Positions 1-4,319 of a stretch of 6,469 nt of DNA are shown here, piece after piece. Below the pieces are notes generated by a model. It had not been told where the DNA came from, made no database searches, and saw only the letters and a program-made list of their open reading frames with translations. The stretch is from the NCBI GenBank assembly GCA_002372465.1, contig DFGW01000005.1, positions 1 to 6,469 on the forward strand, in the 5' to 3' direction. The stretch's first letter is position 1. Each line of letters opens with the position of its first letter. The DNA comes from Butyrivibrio sp. UBA3740. Lineage in GTDB: Bacteria > Bacillota > Clostridia > Lachnospirales > Lachnospiraceae. The position numbers and the translations under genes are program-made.

Positions 1-276
1 TCACTTCTTGCAAGATATGTATCAGACGCAGGAAGGAACTTCGTGAACTTCAACAGCCCGGACTACGACACTGCTTATGCAAGTGCTGTTGCAACTTCAG
101 ACGATGCAGCCAAGACTTCTTTCTACAAGGAGTGCGAGACAATACTTTCCAAGGAAGCTGCCAGTGTTTACATCCAGGACCTTCCTGAGTATGTAGCGCT
201 CAATAAAAAATTTACCGGTTATGAGTTCTATCCTCTTTATGTTCAGGATATTGCCAGCATTAAACCGGCAGAATAA
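1..276 (+). CDS. ABC transporter substrate-binding protein, family 5 (peptide/nickel type), C-terminal part
   Basis: Open from the left edge in frame 1 to the TAA at 274-276, so only the last 91 residues are present and the start, signal peptide and lipobox lie outside. The visible part matches the C-terminal lobe of SBP_bac_5 (DppA/OppA/NikA) proteins: an N-F-N-S-P-x-Y-D motif at visible residues 16-22 (family form 'Y.NPEYD'), then an amphipathic helix with F-Y-K-E-C-E-T-I-L (41-49, family 'lYkkaqeiL'), then A-A-S-V-Y-I-Q-D-L-P (53-62) and G-Y-E-F-Y-P-L-Y (73-80) near the end. As in the family, it would be a lipoprotein outside the membrane handing ligand to the permeases encoded next. The permease gene starts 40 bases downstream, in the usual SBP-B-C-D-F order. 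The ligand cannot be deduced from this tail. An in-frame GTG at 43 is internal, not the start. Confidence 0.9.
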   Translation, partial: SLLARYVSDAGRNFVNFNSPDYDTAYASAVATSDDAAKTSFYKECETILSKEAASVYIQDLPEYVALNKKFTGYEFYPLYVQDIASIKPAE

Positions 277-299
277 TTGATCAGAGATAATCTGGTTTA
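261..299 (+). other. Possible RNA hairpins between binding-protein and permease genes
   Basis: Two mutually exclusive stems can be drawn around the 40-base gap. One pairs 279-285 (GATCAGA) with 291-297 (TCTGGTT) over a 5-base loop, using two G-U pairs. The other pairs TAAAC (261-265) and CAGA (269-272) with TCTG (291-294) and GTTTA (295-299), with CGG bulged. Neither is followed by a T-run, so this is not a terminator. Stems here often protect the 3' end of the binding-protein message and let it exceed the permease message. Whether this one does so is inference, and it is weak. Confidence 0.2.
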
Positions 300-316
300 G
301 ATGTGAGGATACGCAT

Positions 317-1264
317 ATGAAATATACACTTAAAAAGTTACTGATGATGCTTGGTACTTTACTTGTGGTTTCATTATGCGTATTTCTTGCTTTCTCGGTG
401 ATACCCGGTGACCCGGCGCTTCGAAAGCTGGGCACCGAGGCGTCTCCCGAACTGGTTGAACAGACAAGACGGGAGATGGGCCTTAACGATCCACTGCCCC
501 TAAGATACGGCAAGTGGCTTATCGCATTTTTACAGGGAGACTTCGGAACCTCCTATAATTACAGTACTCCGGTCAGGAGTATGATCGCCAACAAGATCCC
601 TATCACACTTACTATGGCCATAATGGCCTTTCTTTTGACAGTAATCATCTCCATTCCGCTTGGGATCATAACCGCCAAGCATGAGAACGGCATTCTGGAC
701 AGAGTCATCAGTGTTCTTAACCAGATCATCATGGCTGTTCCTCCCTTTTTCTCAGGAATCCTGATCACCTTTATCTTTGGTCTGATCCTGAGACTCTTTA
801 CTCCCGGAGGCTTTGTTTCGTACACACAGAATTTCGGTAAATTTATTCGATATCTCTTTTTCCCTGCCCTTGCCATTGCTCTTCCCAAGATTGCCATGAC
901 TGTGAAGATGCTAAGAGGAAGCCTTATTGACGAGGCGGGCAAGGACTATGCAAGAACTGCCTACAGTAGAGGGAATAACACAAACGGCGTGCTGTATCGG
1001 CACGTACTTAAGAACGCACTTATTCCTGTCATCACCTTCCTTGGCATGGCCCTGGCAGATATGGTGGCCGGAAGTATTGTAATTGAGCAGGTATTTAGTA
1101 TCCCCGGGATAAGCAGGATTCTCCTTACCAGTATCAGTAACAGGGATTATCCTGTGGTGGAAGCCATTATCATGGGCATTGCCATCATTGTAATGGTGGT
1201 CAACTTCCTGGTGGATGTTATTTATAGAATAGTAGATCCAAGGATCGGACTTGAAGATGAGTAA
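317..1264 (+). CDS. ABC transporter permease, DppB/OppB/NikB family
   Basis: Membrane subunit (315 aa) of a peptide/nickel-type importer, a usual length for the family. It should pair with the next gene's product to form the translocation channel. A first membrane segment lies at about residues 8-29, followed by the outside-facing V-I-P-G-D-P-A region (28-34) typical of DppB proteins, then G-L-N-D-P-L-P-x-R-Y (55-64) and G-D-F-G-T-S (74-79), also family hallmarks. Further hydrophobic segments lie near 95-118, 132-160, 178-196, 234-256 and 280-303. The ATPase-docking EAA loop is seen at about 210-237 (D-Y-A-R-T-A-Y-S-R-G ... H-V-L-K-N-A-L-I-P). The protein ends V-D-P-R-I as expected. ATG 317 is chosen because GAGG at 305-308 gives a ribosome site 8 bases upstream. 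The stop overlaps the next start by 8 bases, implying translational coupling. Substrate not assigned. Confidence 0.94.
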   Translation: MKYTLKKLLMMLGTLLVVSLCVFLAFSVIPGDPALRKLGTEASPELVEQTRREMGLNDPLPLRYGKWLIAFLQGDFGTSYNYSTPVRSMIANKIPITLTMAIMAFLLTVIISIPLGIITAKHENGILDRVISVLNQIIMAVPPFFSGILITFIFGLILRLFTPGGFVSYTQNFGKFIRYLFFPALAIALPKIAMTVKMLRGSLIDEAGKDYARTAYSRGNNTNGVLYRHVLKNALIPVITFLGMALADMVAGSIVIEQVFSIPGISRILLTSISNRDYPVVEAIIMGIAIIVMVVNFLVDVIYRIVDPRIGLEDE

Positions 1265-2075
1265 GACGCAGATCAAAAGAAATTTAAAAGATAATCCATA
1301 TCTTCTTGCCGGGATCATCATAACGGGGCTGATACTCCTTATGATAATCGTGGGGCTTTTCTGGACGCCCTATGATACCACCGCCATGAACTCTTCTGAG
1401 AAGCTCCAGGGTATTTCACTTCGCCACATCATGGGCACAGACAACATGGGAAGAGACGTTTTCAGCCGCGTGATGTATGGAAGCAGGATAACACTTCTTA
1501 TTGCCATTGGAACAGTGTTTATAGGAGCCGGCCTTGGAACCATTGTAGGAGCACTTACAGGCTACTTTGGAGGAATGCTGGACGAGGTTGTCATGAGAGT
1601 TGTGGATGCCCTCTTTGCTTTTCCCAGTATCCTCTTGGCGCTGGTTATAGTATCGGTCTTTGGAACAGGCTGGATACAGCTTCTGATTTCACTTGGAATC
1701 GCCTTTACTCCCAGCTTTGCCAGGATAGTAAGAGGTGAAGTGCTTCGCTGCAAGAACATGGATTATGTCGAAAATGCAAGGCTTCAGGGTGTTTCAAACC
1801 TTCGTATGATCTTTGTACACATCCTTCCCAACATCAAGGGAGTCCTTGCTTCATCAATACTTATCGGATTTAATAACGCGGTGCTGGCAGAAGCAGGCCT
1901 TTCCTACCTTGGAGTAGGTTCACAGCCGCCTTACGCCTCCCTTGGCAAGATGCTTTCGGATGCCCAGCAGTATATGTTTACAACCCCAAGCTATGTGCTG
2001 TGCCCCGGTCTTGTCATCGTACTTATGGTTCTGGGCTTTGCCTTCCTTGGAGAGGGGATAAGCAGATGGAAATAG
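1257..2075 (+). CDS. ABC transporter permease, DppC/OppC/NikC family
   Basis: Second membrane subunit, 272 aa, slightly short for the family (near 280-300). After an N-terminal basic stretch and a membrane segment at about 16-36 comes the family signature H-I-M-G-T-D-N-M-G-R-D-V-F-S-R (57-71) with Y-G-S-R-I-T-L. Further hydrophobic segments are at about 79-102, 115-135, 138-156, 196-212 and 247-265. The EAA loop that contacts the ATPases is at 168-192 (M-D-Y-V-E-N-A-R-L-Q-G ... I-L-P-N), and the conserved L-G-V-G-S-Q-P-P motif at 218-225. I chose ATG 1257, whose ATGAGTAA overlaps the upstream stop. A TTG at 1251 would add only two residues and is less likely. The C-terminus ends G-E-G-I-S-R-W-K, a few residues shorter than the common 'GDGLRDaLDPR' ending, and its last codons overlap the next gene. 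Confidence 0.93.
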   Translation: MSKTQIKRNLKDNPYLLAGIIITGLILLMIIVGLFWTPYDTTAMNSSEKLQGISLRHIMGTDNMGRDVFSRVMYGSRITLLIAIGTVFIGAGLGTIVGALTGYFGGMLDEVVMRVVDALFAFPSILLALVIVSVFGTGWIQLLISLGIAFTPSFARIVRGEVLRCKNMDYVENARLQGVSNLRMIFVHILPNIKGVLASSILIGFNNAVLAEAGLSYLGVGSQPPYASLGKMLSDAQQYMFTTPSYVLCPGLVIVLMVLGFAFLGEGISRWK

Positions 2076-2914
2076 GAAAACGTATGGATCAGGAACTGAG
2101 CAGCAATGAGATAATTCTAGATGTAACAGACCTTCATATAGAATTTCATGATCATGACATGCCTGAGGTGGCAGTTGAGGACTTTGACCTTATGCTTGGC
2201 AAAGGTGAGATAGTGGGTATTGTAGGTGAGTCCGGCTCCGGAAAGAGCCTTAGTGCCCTGGCAATTGCAGGGCTCCTCAACAGAAAGAGCCTCACAAAGA
2301 GCGGGAAGATCATGTTCGACGGCAACGACCTTCTTACCTGTGACCGTAAGATACTAAGGTCCTATCAGGGAGATGAGATATCAATCATCTTCCAGGAGCC
2401 TATGACGAGCCTTAACCCCGTTAAGAGGATAGGCTGGCAGGTGGAAGAGCCTCTTTTTATTCATCACCAGGAAGTCACCAAAGAGGAGAGGAAGAAAAGA
2501 GCTATTGAAATGCTAAGGGCCGTTGGACTTGATAATGCGGAGGATGTTTACTACATGTATCCCCATGAGCTGTCTGGAGGAATGAGGCAAAGAGTCATGA
2601 TCGCTGCAGCCATGATCGGTGATCCTACGATCCTTATTGCGGATGAACCTACAACAGCTCTTGACGTGACAGTCCAGGCCCAGATCGTTGACCTTCTTAA
2701 GCAGATCAACAAGGAGCGAAAGACATCCATAATTTTTATCTCCCATGACCTGAGCCTTGTTAATCAGCTCTGCCAGCGCGTCATCGTCATGCAGAAGGGC
2801 AACATTGTTGAATCGGGAAGGACTTCAGAAGTCTTTAAAAGACCAAGAGATCCTTATACCAAGAGGCTTATTGCAGCTATTCCCAAGATAGACCTAAGTA
2901 GTGACAGGGATTAA
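2066..2914 (+). CDS. ABC transporter ATP-binding protein, DppD/OppD/NikD family, lacking the C-terminal tail
   Basis: Cytoplasmic ATPase (282 aa) of the importer. All nucleotide-binding motifs are intact: Walker A G-E-S-G-S-G-K-S (54-61), Q-loop Q110 in F-Q-E-P-M-T-S-L-N-P, signature L-S-G-G-M (169-173), Walker B I-L-I-A-D-E with catalytic Glu194, D-loop T-A-L-D (197-200) and switch His227 (S-H-D). The E-P-M-T-S-L-N-P stretch is typical of this family. It ends about 20 residues after D-P-Y-T-K-R-L (262-268), so the long Cys/Pro tail of peptide-type DppD/OppD (about 320-340 aa) is missing, a length closer to NikD. ATG 2066 has GGAGAGGGG at 2049-2057, 8 bases upstream, and overlaps the upstream gene by 10 bases. 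ATG 2084, with AGGA at 2074-2077, is a real alternative starting 8 bases after that stop. Longer upstream reading of the frame lies inside the permease gene and is rejected. Confidence 0.93.
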   Translation: MEIGKRMDQELSSNEIILDVTDLHIEFHDHDMPEVAVEDFDLMLGKGEIVGIVGESGSGKSLSALAIAGLLNRKSLTKSGKIMFDGNDLLTCDRKILRSYQGDEISIIFQEPMTSLNPVKRIGWQVEEPLFIHHQEVTKEERKKRAIEMLRAVGLDNAEDVYYMYPHELSGGMRQRVMIAAAMIGDPTILIADEPTTALDVTVQAQIVDLLKQINKERKTSIIFISHDLSLVNQLCQRVIVMQKGNIVESGRTSEVFKRPRDPYTKRLIAAIPKIDLSSDRD

Positions 2915-2917
2915 AGT

Positions 2918-3673
2918 ATGAGTGAAACCGATGTTTTAAGAGTCAGCGACCTGAACGTCTTTTACAAGAACAGGAAGCGCAAGCTCTTTTCAAAAAAGAA
3001 TAAGAAGATACAGGCACTCTTTGATGTGAATCTGACCATGGAAGAGGGGGAAGTCCTGGCCATCGCCGGGGAGTCGGGCAGTGGAAAGTCCACCCTGGCA
3101 AGGGCGATAGTGGGCATCAACAAGGATTATACCGGCAGGATCTGGCAGAAGTACGATGGTCCCCAGATGGTTTTCCAGGACCCTTACAGTTCTCTCAATC
3201 CCGCCAAGAAGATCGGGTGGCTTCTAGCTGAGCCCCTGCGCGTGGACAGGGAGCGCAAGTGGACCAGGGAAGAGATAGACAAAAGAGTCAAAGAGATAAT
3301 GGAGGAAATTGAGCTTCCCATAGGAATGCTTGACCGTTATCCGGCTCAGCTCTCCGGCGGTCAGAGACAGAGAGTTTGTATAGGAATGGCCCTTATGAGG
3401 TCACCTAAGCTCCTTGTGGCGGATGAGCCGGTTTCTGCTTTGGACGTTACCATTCAGGCTCAGATACTGGAGCTTTTGGAGAACCTCCACAAGAAGCACG
3501 GGATTTCTATTATTTTTATCTCCCACGATCTTCGTGTGGTATATCAGATCAGCAATCACGTACTTATCATGAAGGACGGAAGAGTGGTGGAGCAGGGCCT
3601 GACAAGGCAGGTCTATAAAGACCCGCAGCAGGACTACACCAAACAGCTCCTTAAGGCTGCAGGCATAGTATAA
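2918..3673 (+). CDS. ABC transporter ATP-binding protein, DppF/OppF/NikE family, lacking the C-terminal tail
   Basis: Second ATPase of the importer, 251 aa, expected to form a heterodimer with the preceding product on the two permeases. Motifs: Walker A G-E-S-G-S-G-K-S-T (51-59), Q-loop Q87 in F-Q-D-P-Y-S-S-L-N-P (the form typical of DppF/OppF rather than DppD), signature L-S-G-G-Q (145-149), Walker B L-L-V-A-D-E with Glu170, D-loop S-A-L-D (173-176) and His203. A Lys/Arg-rich insertion at about 18-30 (N-R-K-R-K-L-F-S-K-K-N-K-K) precedes the A-loop region, as in many family members. Like its partner it ends right after the D-Y-T-K-Q-L motif (239-244) and has no Cys-containing tail; NikE-type proteins are near this length. 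The start is 3 bases after the upstream stop, with AGGGA at 2906-2910 as ribosome site. This is the last gene of the operon, with a terminator 16 bases downstream. Confidence 0.93.
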   Translation: MSETDVLRVSDLNVFYKNRKRKLFSKKNKKIQALFDVNLTMEEGEVLAIAGESGSGKSTLARAIVGINKDYTGRIWQKYDGPQMVFQDPYSSLNPAKKIGWLLAEPLRVDRERKWTREEIDKRVKEIMEEIELPIGMLDRYPAQLSGGQRQRVCIGMALMRSPKLLVADEPVSALDVTIQAQILELLENLHKKHGISIIFISHDLRVVYQISNHVLIMKDGRVVEQGLTRQVYKDPQQDYTKQLLKAAGIV

Positions 3674-3689
3674 TAGCGGAAATTCTAAT

Positions 3690-3736
3690 AAAAGTCTTAA
3701 ATTTCCTTTTAGTTATAGGATTTTTAAGACTTTTTT
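3690..3736 (+). terminator. Intrinsic terminator of the ABC importer operon
   Basis: A perfect 12-bp inverted repeat, AAAAGTCTTAAA (3690-3701) against TTTAAGACTTTT (3723-3734), merges into a T-run at 3731-3736. Inside, after a 2x2 mismatch, TCCT (3704-3707) can pair with AGGA (3717-3720), giving a tall, AU-rich, imperfect hairpin. It lies 16 bases after the last importer gene. The stem is GC-poor, so termination may be leaky. Confidence 0.75.
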
Positions 3737-3750
3737 AATATAATGGTTCT

Positions 3751-3777
3751 TAAGTAAGGGTTTTTTTGCACCGATAT
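3751..3777 (+). promoter_or_regulatory. Candidate sigma-28/sigma-D (flagellar-type) promoter
   Basis: CCGATAT at 3771-3777 is identical to the -10 element of Bacillus sigma-D promoters and close to the enterobacterial FliA element GCCGATAA. Sixteen bases upstream lies TAAG (3751-3754), one mismatch from the TAAA -35 element. This spacing matches the FliA consensus TAAAGTTT-N11-GCCGATAA. Transcription would begin near 3784 and give a leader of about 40 bases before the 137-aa gene. It lies just past the importer terminator, so the small gene has its own unit. The match is by eye. Confidence 0.6.
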
Positions 3778-3810
3778 TTTACCTGAAAAGAATTGCGGAT
3801 AAAACTAATG

Positions 3811-3819
3811 AAAGGAGGG
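3811..3819 (+). promoter_or_regulatory. Strong ribosome binding site for the 137-aa gene
   Basis: AAAGGAGGG sits 7 bases before ATG 3827 and is nearly fully complementary to the 16S rRNA 3' end. It is the strongest ribosome site among the genes here, it fixes the start, and it predicts high translation of the small protein, consistent with an abundant structural or regulon-type product. Confidence 0.85.
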
Positions 3820-3826
3820 AACTAAT

Positions 3827-4240
3827 ATGGCATTAAACATCAATAACGGCTTTAATACAGGCTACAATGCATATAACATTCCTTCTGTTAAAGATAACTT
3901 ACAGGTAAATCCCGCTGCAGAACCCCTTAAGGAAAGTCAGCAGCCCAAGGGAAAAGAACAGGAAGAGAAAAAGGCCTTTGACCTTACCGTCGAGGTTCCT
4001 GCCAGAGAAAATGCTTCCATCGAGAACGTTGCTATTTCTTTTGGACAGTATGACAGCTCATCAATAGATCTTTTCGCAGATATGGGACTTGCATCAAGGG
4101 ATATGAAACAGGCTATTTCAGGAATGCAGAAGGATCAGATCCTCCACGAATATCAGTACTTTGTAGGAGGCAAGGATCTCACAGGTAAGGAAAGCAACAT
4201 TGTAGCCGGAACAGAGGATGGTGTGGTTATAAAACTTTAA
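3827..4240 (+). CDS. Conserved-looking protein of unknown function, probably flagellar-regulon associated
   Basis: A 137-aa protein I cannot assign to a named family. It has no signal peptide, membrane segment or Cys residue. Three zones can be seen: an Asn/Tyr/Gly-rich N-terminus (1-27, N-I-N-N-G-F-N-T-G-Y-N), a charged Lys/Glu/Gln/Pro linker (about 29-50), and a compact C-terminal region (about 51-137) with predicted strands, then a helix D-M-K-Q-A-I-S-G-M-Q-K-D-Q-I-L-H-E-Y-Q-Y-F-V (92-113) and a final strand D-G-V-V-I-K-L. The 'M.KD.ILheYQYFVG' helix looks like a family core, and I have an uncertain recollection of similar small proteins in flagellated Lachnospiraceae. The gene is single, has its own sigma-28-type promoter, a very strong ribosome site and a GC-rich terminator. 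Base use is like its neighbours, so it is a real gene. A role in motility is inferred from the promoter alone. Confidence 0.85.
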   Translation: MALNINNGFNTGYNAYNIPSVKDNLQVNPAAEPLKESQQPKGKEQEEKKAFDLTVEVPARENASIENVAISFGQYDSSSIDLFADMGLASRDMKQAISGMQKDQILHEYQYFVGGKDLTGKESNIVAGTEDGVVIKL

Positions 4241-4261
4241 TAATTTTTGAGCAATATTTAG

Positions 4262-4294
4262 GCTCGCCACTTTGACAGGTGGCGAGCTTTTTTT
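4262..4294 (+). terminator. Intrinsic terminator after the 137-aa gene
   Basis: Perfect 9-bp GC-rich stem GCTCGCCAC (4262-4270) with GTGGCGAGC (4279-4287), an optional T-G closing pair, a loop of about 6-8 bases, and seven T's at 4288-4294. It starts 22 bases after the stop codon. This is a textbook strong terminator, separating the small gene from the c-di-GMP gene. Its loop bases read TTGACA, which also serve as part of the candidate promoter below. Confidence 0.92.
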
Positions 4295-4299
4295 ATAAA
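4272..4299 (+). promoter_or_regulatory. Candidate housekeeping sigma promoter of the c-di-GMP gene, embedded in the upstream terminator
   Basis: A perfect -35 TTGACA (4272-4277) is followed after 16 bases by TATAAA (4294-4299). TAAAAT (4296-4301) is an alternative -10 at 18 bases. The -35 is the terminator loop and the spacer is the descending stem arm plus T-run. Transcription would start near 4306, only about 14 bases before the chosen ATG. The perfect -35 makes it credible, but part of the -10 comes from the T-run and AT-rich flank, so chance cannot be excluded. Confidence 0.55.
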
Positions 4300-4309
4300 A
4301 TATAGTCAT

Positions 4310-4314
4310 GGGAG
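4310..4314 (+). promoter_or_regulatory. Ribosome binding site deciding the start of the c-di-GMP gene
   Basis: GGGAG lies 5 bases before ATG 4320. The in-frame ATG at 4308 overlaps this site and has only T-run and AT-rich sequence upstream, so it lacks a ribosome site. ATG 4320 is therefore preferred. A leaderless start at 4308 would be the only other option if transcription began there. Confidence 0.6.
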
Positions 4315-4319
4315 TATCG

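Noticed and set aside
97..513. 138-codon minus-strand frame across the binding-protein/permease junction
   Set aside because: It is antisense to two recognisable importer genes, and its length is explained by their codon use.
2000..2065. Upstream extension of the first ATPase frame into the permease gene
   Set aside because: It would add 22 residues that do not look like the start of an ATP-binding protein and lie within conserved permease sequence. ATG 2066 has a good ribosome site.
3716..3744. TATAAT at 3739-3744 as a housekeeping promoter for the 137-aa gene
   Set aside because: The -10 is perfect, but it lies at the AT-rich end of the terminator and the hexamer 17 bases upstream (TAGGAT) matches TTGACA at only two positions. 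The sigma-28-type pair downstream fits better. It is not fully excluded.
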